From contig NMRB01000245.1 of assembly GCA_002633025.1 (NCBI GenBank), forward strand, positions 138,072 through 202,071: DNA of 64,000 bases, written 5' to 3'. This DNA comes from Notospermus geniculatus. Lineage: Eukaryota > Nemertea > Pilidiophora > Heteronemertea > Lineidae. Position numbers and translations under genes: made by a program. Under the pieces are notes generated by a model, which did not search any database, was not told the origin of the DNA, and saw only the letters and a list, made by a program, of their open reading frames with translations. Shown in pieces: positions 48,049 through 63,025 of the stretch (within the stretch, counting starts at the first letter, position 1; each line of letters opens with the position of its first letter).

Positions 48049-48183
48049 GGGAGTTTAAGAAATCAAACGGTAAACGTTCGTTATTTTTCATACTGCGAAT
48101 TCACCAGATTATATATTGCATTTTCGGTACAAAAAATAACGTTGTCGTAAAGTTAACGTTTTCGTTTGATTTCTTAAACTCCC
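48049..48183. mobile_element. Short MITE, GGGAGTTTAAG family
   Basis: GGGAGTTTAAGAAATCAAAC and GTTTGATTTCTTAAACTCCC ends, TA flanks (48047-48048, 48184-48185). Closely related to 5480-5629 and 7693-7841. Confidence 0.8.
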
Positions 48184-48420
48184 TAATGTCGTTGTGAAAA
48201 GAGTAAACCGATCTACCGTACGTTTCATTGGAATCTACTTCGATTCTCCTTTGAATCATAGAACTTATCAAATAGCTTGGATAATGTTTTTCCTACTTTC
48301 AAACAATTGTCCGATTGTAGTTTTAATCAATGGGAGGTTAGCTAGCTACATGTAAAATTCAAATTCATTTTCTTTAAAAAGTCGTTGAACGCTTGGTAAA
48401 TAGACGAACTGAGTCTGCAT

Positions 48421-48515
48421 CATCTAAAGAAATCTGGTTTGTTTGTGTATATATGTGAATGTGGTAGACGGTACACAGGTGAGACGGCAAGCAAAGCCAA
48501 GGTAAAGATGATATT
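48421..48515 (+). pseudogene. GIY-YIG-like fragment, possible Penelope-like element
   Basis: The plus frame reads SGLFVYICECGRRYTGETAS, similar to the CxCGxxYxGET block of GIY-YIG endonucleases at the C-terminus of Penelope-like retroelements. Similarity then stops although the frame stays open to 48909. It lies 1.1 kb past the terminal-repeat hairpin at 47284. Confidence 0.45.
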
Positions 48516-48519
48516 CAGT

Positions 48520-51500
48520 TATCTTCGTCGTTATCACTGGTTAACCCCTCGAAAGAGGATGAGAAACAGCGTGAATGTTGCTGTACGACAACCAGATGAA
48601 GAAGCGAGGCTAATACTTTTTAGATTTGCAAAATATCTTGAATTCAGGAATGAATTTGGTGATAAAATATCGTTCATTACTGCAAAAAGACCAATGTTTA
48701 TCATATTCCCATGTACGGTCGTTTCCTTTTGGGAATGGATACCACAACTGCCAGAATATACATGTATAGACAACCCCTTGCGTTTGTTAACGGATCGTTT
48801 CTCCGGTGAAATATTGCGCACACATGACACAAAACACAAAAATTCCTTCACGTCAGAGAAGGTTAGCAACCTGCGATGCATGACTGTGAAATCTTCGACT
48901 GTTCAGTCATAGATATCATCATCAATATCGTGTTAGTATCTGTTGTTTACATCACTCCCCCATTTTTATACTTTCGTAGTTTTGCATCCCATACCAGTGT
49001 TAGATTCACGTGTATTACCAGTACTAGTATACATAATATGAATTTAATTGTATCTAATTGAGTCCTATCAGAATATAGTTAGGTGAAGCAATTAAAATTC
49101 CTCTACAGACAGTTCTGGATAACCTTTTATTGTGTATAATGTTGTTCAGTAATTGCACTAAACTCTCGTTTTCTGTACTGTTGTTGGTAGACATCTACTT
49201 GTGGGTCAGGCGAGGCTGTGAGAAATACGGTATACTGTATGATTAGGGGTCCTCAGATTCTCACTGATGTACGGGTTCATATACGGACACAATTTCAGTA
49301 AGATGCACTCTATCTAAATCAATTTATGACAGGTTCATGGCACTGTCCTTGCTCTTTGATTTAAGCAATGTTGTTGCCGTAGAATCGAGTTGGCTAGACT
49401 ATGAAACTAAACCATGCCAAGTCGGTTTACAGCGTAAATTCCTATATAGGCCTATCTCGGTCTGATCTTGCCCTGGACGCTATATTATTTTTCTAGATTT
49501 TTGTGGTTTTTCTTTGCTTGTCTTTTGTTTTGGTTTTTTTGTTTTTGTTTAAATCTATCTTTTTCAATGGATGTAATGATTTCGTTCGACATATCAAAAG
49601 CAATGACTATGTATGACGAAATCTCTGAGGACTTACTCTTTCTCCGGAACTAGATTACGTTGGCGGAACTTGATATCCCGCAGTAATTGCGAGAGTATCT
49701 CTGATGCTGATGAGGTATTTGCTGAGTCACATTTAAACTGTTGCCGCCACCACAATTCCCAAATGTAAATGTAACTGCAGTATTATGACAGGGCTGGATT
49801 AAGCGAGTCAAAGATGACGATCTGGCATGTCCGATCGCGAATATGATTAATGTCACTTCCCATACTCTTCTGCACGTCATGCGTTTAATATGCCTGCAGT
49901 AATTACTAAGTATGGATACCAGTTTGCTGTACACATCTATGTAAATAGTGGAAAATTGTGGGAACTGATGATGACCGTTTCTCTCTGTGTACTATTTACG
50001 AACGTACGTCAAGTCACATGAAGAACAAGATACAGAGTTCACACGGTAATGCCCACATGTCATCAACGAGCCATAATTGGATGTCTCACTAACGGTGAAT
50101 GTTATAGTAAACAATATCGTCATCATACTTGACAATTTTTAAGCAGTAACAATTATGATTATTTCTGGAATTCTCGACGGCAGTATCCTCACGATTGTTG
50201 AATAACACCAGGCCAGTACGGCAACTTGGTCGGAAGGAAATGATGAGAGGGCCATTACCAAGTAGTTCACCATGCACTTAAACTAGGTCATGATAGATTC
50301 TATGGTTTGATTACATTGTTTTATCCAAGGTTCGACTAAAACTTCTCAGCTGAAAATCTTTGGCGTTTAGTTGATGCCAAAGGAACCAAAGCCTACATAA
50401 AGCACGTTCGATCTTTGACAACATAACCGTGGCCTCCAATGCTCCAGAAGATGATTTTATAAACAGCATGCATGAAATTCTGCCTCATCTCAGAAGTAGA
50501 TTATGGCCGATATATAACAGTTTTGTAATAACATTTACGCGGAATCGACCATAAGAGTTCAATAAAATGGAATAACCTGCTTTATTGGCCTGAAGTTCCC
50601 TCGATTATGGTTGGCTCTACGACTTATTATTGTCAACAAGTGTTCTAGATGTAGACGGCATTGATCAGTGCCTGACCACTCAAACAGAACGTGATAACCT
50701 ATACAAAAAAATATCTTTTTTTCATTTCATGTTACATAAGTCATCAGGCATCGACAACACATCTGCTAGAGTAGGCCTACATATTGGACCGGTTGGTTGT
50801 TCACGTGAATGAATGATAGGAGCTCCCTGGGTGGACTTTGATTCGTCAAGAAACACTGATGTACATCTGGATGATTCAATATCATGCATTGTTTGATCGG
50901 TGAATGAGCACACAATGTTGCTCGCTACAAATTACAATTATATTGGTAAACTCAACAACAGTTTGTCAGTTTCAGTGACGGTACATGCATATGAAACTAC
51001 ATTCATGATAGGCCTACATGTAGTATGCGCTAACATAATATACAACTACACAAAAATAAACAGCACGATATGATGCGTCATCATACCGATGATATCAACT
51101 TCACTTTTGAAAACTCCCAACCGACAATCAGTTGTCGGTAGTAATCTGTGCCGATCGAAATGACATCCCACGCTAATTGGCAGCACGCAGTTATTTTGGA
51201 AATTGACAATTGGATTGAATGGAATACAAACATAAGCACACGAATACCATTAGTTATCATCACGTATGAAACTGGTACTCGTTATTACACCCACAGCATA
51301 GTGTCCTAATTCCATTTCAAAGGGATGTGAACTACCATGATGTCAAATCGACCCGCAAATCGAATACAACAATTTTGCCACTGTTACAAATACAATCTGG
51401 ACAGCTTACTTTTTCTTTCTTGGTCACACGGGATCCTGTTTCAAACCTTGTGCCAACGTTGTAGGAAGATAAAGTAGGCCTGCATATCCGTTGATAAACG

Positions 51501-54500
51501 GAAGCAAATATTACACCGATTCCTTCCGCCAGTATATAATTGGTGCATTGAGTTACAAGATGAATAGTAACTGAAATATTCTGCTGTCGTTTGCTAAATA
51601 TTTATGATTTTGCCAAAGTATACCGTAAATTTGTGCACCTTGCGCGCTTAGTAGGAGTTTTGATCTCCTTTTTTGTTACCGCCTTTTCCAGGCGTTTCTC
51701 TGACTTTTGGTAAGCCAAAAGGCCTTGAAAGGTTTATCTTTGAATTACATTCAATCTGTACTCGCACAATCGTCCCCAGACATTGCCAGATAGGAGGCAA
51801 GGGTTCGAGCGCGGGGCTTTTCAAAAACGGATGGCATGACCATGCCATCCGTTTGAAAAATGCCCAGAAGGGTTTGACGCCAACTATTCAAAGGAGGGAA
51901 GGATTGCTATGACATCATTAATCCCCCTTGGCGTAAACTGCTTTGTTCAAGGTTCAAAGAATGAAAAAAGTATTACATAAGTGGCGATTATATTTGATTG
52001 AACAACGCGGCGATTTTGCCGCTATGGTCAACTGTTTATCTATGGTTGACACTCGGATCTTGACCCTTTGTCTACCAGTACAGCTTGTATCGTATGCTTT
52101 GCTGTGTTCGATAGTTCTATGCATATAGGTCTAATCATGCCTTTAATTGAAGCCACACTATTGTTGTGAAGTGAGTGAAAGTTGTATGGTCAGCAACGTG
52201 ATTGACGAAACTAAGGAATGACCGAACTTTAATCAAATTATCGAGGGGGTGGGGGTACTCGGCTTGTAATGTCGCAGTGAATTCCAAAGATATTTCAAGA
52301 TCCTGAGCAGACAGTGTCGTTACCAGACTACACTTACTTACTTTATTTGATGACGGAGAGTACCTCTCCTCAGATTTCAAAGGTAAAAATACATATAAAG
52401 ATTGATATTTCGGTAACACAGAAGTTTCATCACGATACAAAGGAAAGCCAAAGTTGCAACTAAAAGGTTCGCTTATGGTCATATCACATATCAACAAAAA
52501 GATATTTTTTGTATTTTTATGTCGTCATTTTGAGGGGGAAAATCAGCAATTTTTAAAACTATGTTGTACGGATAAGTTTTGTAGATTTTACGATGTTGGC
52601 GAAGGGATATCCGTATCAATGTCTGCGATCTACAGCAGAACTAAATGCATATTGTGTGAAGCAGCGAATTTTGGTTGTAAGTATATGTAGGTTAAATCCT
52701 TCTAGTAATATCGGCTGAAAATGCGAACAGATGATTGTATATTGCTTGTATGTTGTTTCATAGGAAAGCTTTTCTAACATTTTAATCGCATCTCACGTAA
52801 CCGTTTTAGTCATTATATAATGATACATATCATAGATGATTGTTGTAAAAATTACACATATCACGGTAACTGAAGGTCAATGGCCTCGGTGACACTCGAA
52901 CATTGTTCTGCGAAATCAGGCTTTGTCGCTCTCCTTCTTCGAGACAGGGTTCGTCCAGTTTTCACAATATGGACAGAGAGTAGGCCTACTCGGGGCTTCG
53001 GGAAGCACTTTGAACAGGGTGCTGGTGCCATTTCGTGCTCAGGGGCTTTTTTAAAAATGATATCTGAAATTCACAGAACTGGAAGAATGGTCAGAAACGT
53101 CTTTAATTCAGACTGGTCTTGACCTTGTTGCCGATTAATCTTTCTGGGATTGACGGGGGAAACGAGTAAATCGAGGATTGACTTCAACATGGCTTATTAA
53201 ACTACTTCAGGCCTCCCTTCTTAGATTTAATTGAATTGCATGTACAGTATTATTATTCTAATGGTACTTGACGCGATTTTGCATGTACGATTACTGTTAA
53301 GACGTAAACCGTCTCTGCTCACAAAGGCGGCTGATTTTGGAAGCTAATCTGAGTATAATAGGCCTTTCTCGTATTCTTTATCTAAAATTTCACTTTACAT
53401 CACATTTTAACTGACATGGGAAAAAACGGTAGACACCAAGTTAATCTGGAGGTAGAAAACACTGTCAAAATAGGCAGCAACGGAACAAAGGTTGGGGCTA
53501 GATTTACAACACCTGTCGGATATAAATCACAAATAAACCACAGTTTTCTGCAAAAAAAATGGTAGAAAATGCCTATTTTGTGCAGATCGTTCAGTAAGAA
53601 TGTGTCTCGAACAGAAAGAAAGCAGTACTAATAATTTCATAGGATTAGTTTAACATAGAGTATTATTAGAAATAAAATCCTTAATATGAACTTTGCGTCT
53701 AAATCATGATTAACGTGGTAAAAAATTGGTGTTTTGGAAAAGTCACGAGACGTGCCTTGTCGACCTTCGCTGACTTAAGATGTAATGTACGACACTGCTT
53801 CAAAATGCATTTTCCGCAAAAGCAACGGGAATGACAAATGTTGCTCATCAATGAATGACAACGAATTGAACATCAGATCGGTCTGTGCGCATGTACCAAG
53901 AACGCAGATTGTTGCACGGGCCGGGGTCAAAGTTTCAGGCCTAGTCTTTAGACTCTTCGTTGTTTTCCTAAGCACTTACGTTACTTAACATTACCGGTAT
54001 TTACTAATTGGCGAACCATTGCAAAAGGTACACATGTATTCTTTGGCAATTCAGAAGAGTAAAGAAAGAAAAAGAAAGTGTGTTGTTCTAGGCTTTCTAT
54101 TCTAAATCCATATAATATTTGACTTTGAATTCGTATATTTGGGACATGCTAAATCGCCGGACAATACAACTGCCGTTGCGCGTTGTATTTTACCTGGGGA
54201 ATTTACCATGCTTGGTATATAGATAAAAGCGCTTTGAAGTAAGCTACATGTAATGCGAGTTATTTTGATCTGTGACCTGCCTGGAATCATTCAGTTTCTT
54301 GAAGTGAAAAAGTGTGGTTTCAACATGCCAGAAAATAATGTTTACTGGAAACTGCTCAGGAAGCCATGAGGACCACTCGTTGCAAGGTGACGAAGGGTGC
54401 TTCCCTATGACACCACAGCGCAGTTATACATTGATGTTGATACCAATTTTTTTTTTGTCGCTTCGTTTGGCAATGCAGAATAGCCTACAGAGCAGTGTTC

Positions 54501-56220
54501 ACGTCCTGCAAACTTTGACGCTAGAAAGAAACAATCGATTGCAGCTCTTTTCTACGTTTCCTGAACAAGTGCATCTCGTTCTAGGGTAACCATCACTTCA
54601 GGGTAGAAATCACTTCAATACTTGCGTGAAAAGATGATACGAAAGTTGCCTATGGCACCTGACCGTTTTAAGTAATTTGCCATGAATAAGCGAGAGCCCG
54701 CAAGCCAGGTATATTGTCCAACCATCGAAATTAATTTGAGAAAAGCCAACTTTGTGGCTTTACGAGTGGTAGTCTTACGGTCTTGGCGTAGCATGAATAT
54801 GTTTTCCTGGAGAGTCATTATAGTGCAGTGCTCCCTGCTAAAAACAGGAGCTCCGGTATTTTGCAAAGCTTTGTCAGAGGTTGGCTACCCAGACAAAATG
54901 CCAGAGGGTATAGTTCAGTCATCCGAACTTAAGTTGCTGGTATGACAGCTTCGATCAGAATTCGTAAAAGCTTCATTTCCTGATCATCGTTTTCAATACC
55001 AAATGTGTACATGCACTTGCCTTTCCAAACATTCAATCTAGGAACCAGATGGTGAGGTCACCAACTTATTTATATGTATCACTGGTCCTTTTAGAGGTTC
55101 TGAATCATTGGCTTAATGGACTGGTTTCCTCTTCCAGCATGAAGGAGATGATCTTATCTTATTGATTCCCAGAAATGTCCTTGACCGACATTTCGCATAG
55201 TATGTCGGGGCCAAAGGAAACGTTACAATTAATGCCGCAATGCAATTTGTGTAGCATACTAATTACAAAGAAAATTCAACTTCAGTTCTCACAGCATTAT
55301 ACTCAACACGTAAGTGCATTGTGTGACACGCAATTTGATCATGTAATTCATGTGACATAACATTTTATCATAGAAGCTGACACCTCGGTCCATACACCAT
55401 TAAAAAGGAACCCTCGACCCCTTAGCATACATCAACTGGCGGCAAATACCAAATAATTAAGTTTTGAGTATATTCTTACACTTGTACCCATACTACGTGT
55501 ATTTTGATACCACATGCTCATGACGTGCTAATGAGCCCGCAGTTTTGTACGTGCTAACAAACTAGAAATAGGTAATTTGAACATCGCTATCGCCTTTTTA
55601 ATGTTCATTTAGCCGGAAATGAGCATCATCAACGTTTAAATCTTTGTACGATTGTTAAGTCGTAACAGTAACTTGTCTGCTTAGTCTACCTATATGCTCA
55701 TGTACTGCCAACTCAAGCTATTAGTACAAACTTTTCTTTGGTTCGAAATAGCTCTCCATGCTCCATGTTACATGTAAGTTGTTTCTTAAATGAACTTTGA
55801 AACTACTGAATCTCCATTTGTCATTTTGTAAAAACTATTGATCATCGATGTATCCATTCCCACGAGGGACGCTCCTGGATACATTTATCAACATCATACA
55901 GATTCTTCCATTCCCACTTCCACTTCTCACCGGCATAGCCCTGTAATCGGTTACATTGTAAAGAAAAGTCTCGATAAGTTGCCATTACCGGTTTATGTTC
56001 AATCAACACCGTATTAACAAAAACGATGATTCTAGTGGATCGGTGGTGGCAGGTGGTATGCGAGCTGCACAATAAGGTGTAGGCCTCAATGCCATCTTTT
56101 TACTGATTGCCATCCAAAGATCAAGTCCATAGTTAGATATATAGAAAGGCGTGAACCTCATCCATGTTCAGTTCGTTCAGTCGGAGTCATCTCGACATCT
56201 GCAATGAATGGTTTCCAGCC
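48520..56220. other. No gene assigned
   Basis: A long stretch poor in recognisable repeats. Many short open frames on both strands; none shows a protein family. It may be intron of the plus-strand gene from 42665 or intergenic. A 51-bp hairpin is annotated at 51815. Confidence 0.4.
51815..51865. repeat. Small palindrome
   Basis: TTTTCAAAAACGGATGGCAT is inverted as ATGCCATCCGTTTGAAAAA around a two- to four-base centre. Confidence 0.7.
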
Positions 56221-56229
56221 TGATGTCAC

Positions 56230-56331
56230 CATCCTGAGAACATCAGGGGTTCTTAGCGCTGGCTCTCTTCGTCACCCTTCGTGCGGTGACGAAGGGAGCC
56301 AGCGCTAAGAACCCCTGATGTTCTCAGGATG
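56230..56331. mobile_element. 102-bp snap-back MITE with 8-bp duplication
   Basis: Arms of about 46 bp (CATCCTGAGAACATCAGGGG ... inverted) differ at one base around a 10-base loop. GATGTCAC flanks exactly on both sides (56222-56229, 56332-56339). An 8-bp duplication suggests a hAT-type element. Confidence 0.85.
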
Positions 56332-59300
56332 GATGTCACTGGCCACCCGATTTCATCATGCATCCAGTCTGTTATTAGAGGTGTCGCTGTTGCTGTCCTC
56401 GCCATTTGACTTTGTATCCAGAAAACGTTACATCTACTTTCCTAGGAGTTCGTAAACAAAGAAGAGTAGGACTATGCCAAATCTCAGTACCCAATTTAAA
56501 GGATGATAATGATAACGTGAAACCACTTCAAGCTATCGTCTCGACCATATCAGTTGCTGATCATCCTTCTCTAGGTGCGAAAAGTAGCCAAGAGATGTAC
56601 AAAAAGCGTTAAATGAACTCGTTTCACGTTTACTCACCAAGCAACGTAAAAAAACGTAGACTGGTCTCTCCTCCCACACACAACGCGGAAGATAGTATGT
56701 GGTTACTCTATCGCCTCGTAAACTAACCAGGCCTCGGCATTCGAACAGCTGCTTTGTCTACATTTACCTGGTTGACGCTCCCAATGTTTGCTATTTTTCG
56801 TCCGGCCATCATCAATGAGCCAAAGATAATATGCAGACTTCTTTAATATACGTTACACGTGGTCTCAATATCACATTCCCGTATGGCTGCTCTATTAGTT
56901 ATGGCAGCGTTTTCTTTCAAATGCTTCACTTTTAGGGACCTGTTGCGACTCAAATGTTATAGACTATCGTTGCTCTGACTTGAATTACAGTATACGTCAG
57001 TTTTCACAGTTGGCACGAAGAAGGTTAATGGTAATAAATGAACACTTAGTACACGTAGCTTTCCATCCCCACCTCTCCCGCCGAAAAACCCGTATGTCTC
57101 TGGAAATAAAGACTGTGTTAGATTGTAAGGTTTTAACCTAGGGTCAGTGATTCCTACATCCACAAACACGTTTATCAAAATAATCATCCTCGCACCAGGT
57201 GTGACAAATTCCTTGATGATTTTTTATACACTGTTACACCGTGAAGACCTCTGAAAAAAGCATCATTGACTGTCTAATAAACCCGACAGCAAGTAACATG
57301 TATAGTCACGTCATCGTGGTCGTCGTATTGTAAATATTTTGATATCAGAAGAACCGAAAGTGGAGAATTCGATAATAGTTCCGGACATTCTATTCTTAAT
57401 TTTCAGACATTAAGTATATCGGACGCCTGGGCATGGTTCATGCGATGGTCATCATCGTGTTTTAAGCAGGAATGTCTTAACAATTGAATGGAATCTAACA
57501 TTATGCAATGTTTGCGGATCTCAAGATTAACGTGATTCTAGGTCGATGGGATGCTCCAGATAGTCGGAATGACAACAGCTGAAATGTCTCAAACACCATA
57601 TGGATCATCTGCACTAAATTCATTTTGCAATCTAAACTGGAAAGACCATTTCAGAGTTGTTATCCATTGTATCACAGAAATAATGTACTCACAGACCTAT
57701 GGCCGCAGATGGCTATATTCTTGGAGGGAAAAATTACATGTAATTTCCTCCAAGCTATGTTCTAACACTAACAGTGTTGGCTATATGTGTTCTTGAAAAT
57801 CACTACATGCATCTCCCTTGACTGAGAACCCCTCGAAAACCTTAAGACGCCAACTGAACACAACCATTGATTGATTTGCCGCTGGACAAATTGTTTATTT
57901 GCAATTGACACGTCGGCGGCGTCGGCGAAGTAGGAATGGAAGCAATCGAGTTCACTCGGCTGGTTCGTTGCTTTTAACGTTTGCTGGTGTTTGGTGTTCT
58001 TATCATCACCAGAGTGCAAACGGCTGCCAATAGAGTATTCATGTCTCCAGTGAACATTTCATGGGGCAGTGGTTTTGGTGATAGAATGATCTCCTCTTTC
58101 ACTAAACTTTCTTATATCAGCGATTTTAAAGAGCAGTTATGCACAGTCATTCACGTCAATCGCTGTGTTGGCCACAGAAACCAAACATTTTTGACCAGGT
58201 GTGTCAAATCTGTCATCTTGCAATGTTGAAACAGATCATCAGTACTGCTGATAAAAACATCTTTAAGGTGTGCCATTCCTGATGTCCTTGCACAACTGCA
58301 GATTCGAAAACAAAGCCAACAAGGCCGGATGTGTAATTAGCGTGTTGATGTTCCTATCATACCTGGTTCACGTGTGTGGCATCATGGTTCTTTTGGCTCC
58401 ACAGAGAAATTAGCAAATCCCAGATTCTGAAGGATTCAATCTTGCTGAAGCAAATGGCCAACATTCCCTTGTATATACATATCGTCCGGATCCTACAAAC
58501 TGATATTTAATTATGACATCAACCATTAACCATCTTCTCATAGGGGCATCTAGATCGAAAATCTTCTCAACGTTCCGTAACTTGCTTTGTCGATCAAAGT
58601 ACTCATGGTGCTGGTTGTAATTCTCACTCTAGGCACTGTAGATGATATCACAGGAAGGAAGTACACTGGACAGTATCCTTCATTGTATTGCAAAGACAAA
58701 GGTGCAGATTCCATCAGTTTGAGTTCTATATGACTCAAAGCCCACATCATTGTAATAATTATTGGAATCCTTGAGTCGATTCCTGGATGTCGCCCGCTCG
58801 AGGAAGTTATTTGCGACTTATCATTCCGATGTCACTCCGATACCGTATCAATCATGGACTGAAGTGTTCCACAAACTGTACATCTGTGCGTTAGTCAGTT
58901 AATTTCCTTGGAAACACACTATGAGCTAATAGTTCTGATCTGCCAAGTCTCATGCGTCCTTGGGTGATTAGAACCCCTCGATCACCTTCGGCCTGATCTG
59001 TGTAAACGTTGGATGGCGTTAGATGCTGGATTGAAAAAGGCGTAGTGGTAATTTTGCTCTCGTCGTTGAAAGGTTTTAATTCAGTATCTTCTACAATGTC
59101 ATCGAAGTATATGGTTACCATACGGAGACAACAACTTTAGTTAGATGCTTTGCAGGAAAAAATGATTATTTATTGTGATAGACAACCAATCTTCAGACAT
59201 GGAACCATTTGCTATTCCGGGACGAAGGGGACAAAAACTACCGAAGTGCATTTTGCCCGAAGACGCTTTGGGACGAAACTGTCAGCATGAACCGGCCACA

Positions 59301-61982
59301 ACTTATTACGGCTGAAATTGTTTTATTGACTTTCCTTCCCTCTTGCTCGTGATTTCCAATGATTAATTTACTACTCATTCTCCGTCTTTCTGACCCGAGG
59401 TTACCCGTTGCTTTGGTCAAAGAAATGATTTGCTGGATATATTTGGCGACAGTTGGTTGTGGCGGTGGGGCTGGTGTCATGGGGTGGCCAGGCCAGCGAT
59501 GTCAGACACCCCTGAGGGGTTGGTGGCTTGGCTGGGCAACTAACTCGATTGTATCGGCCTATCTTGGACTGTCAGCAATGTGTCTGTCAAACCACGTTGT
59601 ACGTTAACAATTTTTACGTCGTCCTTCTGAGGGAGGGTCCTGTGCCAAAAACCATCCTTGCGGTAAGGAATTGATGAAAAAAAGGAAACGACAAATTAGC
59701 TTTTGAAGAAAACGTTTCTGCTGAGATATTGTCATGGATTGTTCATGAAGTGGTATAGGAACTGCTTAGTCCATAAACAATCCTCATCTCCGCAAAAATG
59801 ATTGATAAATAGTGTTCTGCTATAGGTGTGCCATTTTTTGCCGGTTACCGTTGTTCTCTCGTCTTCTCCTCACGCCTCATTGTGAATTGACGTCACAACT
59901 GCTGCATGCCTTGTTTGTTGCAATGACCCTGGAAACAACCAAGTCATATTTCACCGCAAGTTACTACGAAATGCATTATCATATTGTTCGATCGTTCTGA
60001 ACTGTCTAGACCGTCATAATCCTTGTCATAACTGAGTGATACCAGAGAAAGATAACTGTAATACTATGAATAATGAATTATGCTCAGAATGCTTCGGTAT
60101 AATACTTGAACTCCTGTTACCATTAATCGTGTATTTATGAAACATTCCGCGGTTTACCGATGCCTATTAGGTCCCTCCGGACACAAACTTGATATTCACC
60201 CACTTTCGCGTAAAAACAAAAGAAATTCCATGACATCTCTTTGTCAAGCTTTTTCCAAGTTGTCTGTTGTTAGATTTCGAAACTTTTTTTCCAGTGGCTT
60301 AGCATTCTCTAAAAGACAGCAGCAAATCGAGTCGAAGGAGGATTGGGATGAGTACCCAGTCGTAATTAGGTTCTGTATCGATGTCTATGGACTGATGGCT
60401 TACTGGGTCTTTCTGGCGACATCGTTTCAGGCATTTTATTGTCGGTCGTGCTGGCATACATCTTCCAAGATAAGGAAGAATTTGTGACCAGTGAAATGGC
60501 TTGGCCGCCTGAAATGAATGCGTCCCACTGTCGGTATTCCGATGTTCATTAAACATAGAACCGGTAATTCGATGCTTTTCCACAAAAATACTCTTGAAGA
60601 TGGAATAAAAAGAACACCAGCCAGATAAAATCATCAATCTTTCAGAAGAAACTGAATGGAAAATAGCCTTTACGGCTTTTGGGGACCTCTGAGGGTCGAC
60701 AGAAAAACGAGCACAGACCTGGGGCAAAAGGAGGACTATAGTTATCTAGGCCGCACCAACCATCAAGAACAAACAAATTTTATGCCAACAACAACAATGT
60801 TCCGCCATTTTCCCCGTGTGTATTTAAACGTAGGAAAAGCACAGAAGCAGAAAGTCTAAATCGCTGCAGACCTGTATATACCTAGAACGTTAACAATATA
60901 GTTATCAAGGGAAAGAAAAGCTAAAGCTTACTTTACTTTAACCCAATTAGTTTTTAACTCGAACATTTTTCAAGTTGTGCAAAAATATCACTGCAGAACT
61001 GCTAATGTTTGTGCAGATTTCTTGCCAACGTCACCAGTGGAAATTCTTCGGTACGTCTGATTGCGACAAGTCTCTAACTGCTTCTTAACGATCAGGCATC
61101 GAGATGATGAGGCTCATCCTGAAACTGTTTATCAGTGACAAGGAGAATCACAAATCTACCAATGAGGCTTCATCATGACATACAGGCACCAGCTGCAAGC
61201 AGTTCCATTTTCAAGTCTAGGCAATGCAAAAACTGTCGACTCTTGAATAAGCCGGCAGTGAATGAAATAGTCATCGGAACCCTTCACAAACTTCTTCTAC
61301 TTCTTAATGCGAAGTTAAATGGTACTCTATTTACTATCTAAATTCTCCTTTGTTACTTTAGTATACAAAAACGAGAATAACGGCCAGTCGGCAAATCTTT
61401 CTTGTTCTCTTTTTCAAAACTTTCCATTTAAAAAGTCAGTAGGGTTACCACTGCATTAGAATCACTTCATTTTTCCTCATGCTTCACCAACTTCCTGACG
61501 TCAGATAAACTTTTGGCACAGGCTTCCACTGTTTGGCGTATAAATATTTTCAGCTTTCGTTCTCTGCTTATTTTATTTAGTAGTAAATTATGTAACTTCG
61601 CAATACCTTTCAGCACCATCTACATTGGCCTCTGGTGTTCGTCTATCATCAGTGCGGTTCCGCAACGTAGTTCAGGGCTCGGTTATGTAAAAAGTAAAAG
61701 TACCACCGCAATTAACAAGCTAAGATTAATTGGAGAAATACTGATTATTTGCGCGAGCATGGCTATGCTTGCAGGTGCAATTAATCGGAGGATGAAAGGG
61801 ACTATGGTCAAACCTGTCGAAACTCTATAATGAGCAGAAGAACAGTTTATTCTCGTACCTCACAGCTGTACAGGTGGTCTTTCGAAATATAGATTCGTCT
61901 CTGGCCTGGAAATCACGATTTCCAGGAAATCGTACCATTTGGTATCTTCGAGACGTCGTGCTAAGTAGCATGATACCGGTAT

Positions 61983-62052
61983 TTGACAAAGGGTTGGATT
62001 GTGATACCCGTGTTGGATTGAGGGTTGGATTGGGATACCCGTGTTGGATTGA
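61983..62052. repeat. Short direct repeat
   Basis: GGATACCCGTGTTGGATTGA-type unit of about 31 bp, two and a bit copies. Confidence 0.6.
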
Positions 62053-62920
62053 GGAGACGTTTTGTGAAAAAATAATGCCCATTCCATCTTAAAGCATGAC
62101 TACAAACAGACGTCTAGCATAGCACAAGTATCCTGACGATTTTTGCAAGGTAGTTAATGCGGAATTCAATGATTCACTGACTAGCATAGTTACGCAACCA
62201 GACTTTGATTGAAGCCAAAGTAGTGACAGCAGCGGCTTACTATTTGTATGGGATGATCATTGACAGTACGTCTTTACATATTGTGAATTTAGGGGCTTTC
62301 TAATCTTAGTGACCGATTTCTCACACACTGTAGACTGTTAAAGAATGTAATAAAAGGATGACTCTGAAACGCTGAGGGGCTGATAGACATCGTAAGCACA
62401 TATTTCGGGAAACTTTGCTCAGCAACCCAGCAAATCCTTTTAGACAATGTATTAGTGGAAGCAATACTAAGCACGCAGAAGTAACACATTTCCTGTGTTC
62501 GAAAGCCTGATCATCGTCTAGACAGGAAGTTAGTTTGTATCCGATGGAAGATACTAGTATCAACATTGGTAAAGAGTGCAATTCCTCTTCACCTTTTTTT
62601 AATTTGCTGGAAAGTTTATAGCACTACAAGAAGGTTATCTCGAAGTAGTGATTGAAACTCAATGATTTTATCTCTAAAAACATTATTAATGTTATAACTC
62701 GAATGCAGTGAAGGTACAGGCATGATGGAGACACGTATTTCATGTTTAACTGGGGGATTTCATCATTAATTGGAGTAATGATATAATAAAAAGAATCTTA
62801 TTGGTGAGCCTGATCAAGGCGGCAAGTAAGTGGGTAACCTGCTCGCTCAGTTACACCTGATTTGGTTTTCTGCTTATCCTTACTAAATCTTACTTTAATA
62901 TTTACGAAAGCCCAGAAGGC

Positions 62921-63025
62921 TCTTCAATCTTCAATCTTCAAGCTTGAAGTAGAACTTCAATCTTCAAGCTTGAACTAACTCCGACTTCAATCTTCAAGCT
63001 TGAACCACCGACTTCAATATTGAAG
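62921..63025. repeat. CTTCAATCTTCAAGCTTGAA minisatellite
   Basis: CTTCAATCTTCAAGCTTGAA recurs three times with spacers of about 10 bases, then a variant. Each unit has the palindrome TTCAAGCTTGAA. Confidence 0.7.

Noticed and set aside
50089-50277. Minus frame with PLIISFRPSCRTGLVLFNN, faintly like a laminin-G strand
   Set aside because: Too short, other frames are equally open, and no neighbouring exon with the rest of the domain was found.
55842-59480. Several minus-strand exon-like frames (55842-56072, 56957-57187, 58891-59121, 59238-59480)
   Set aside because: Some have AG before and GT after, but phases and families could not be linked, and plus-strand frames look equally plausible.
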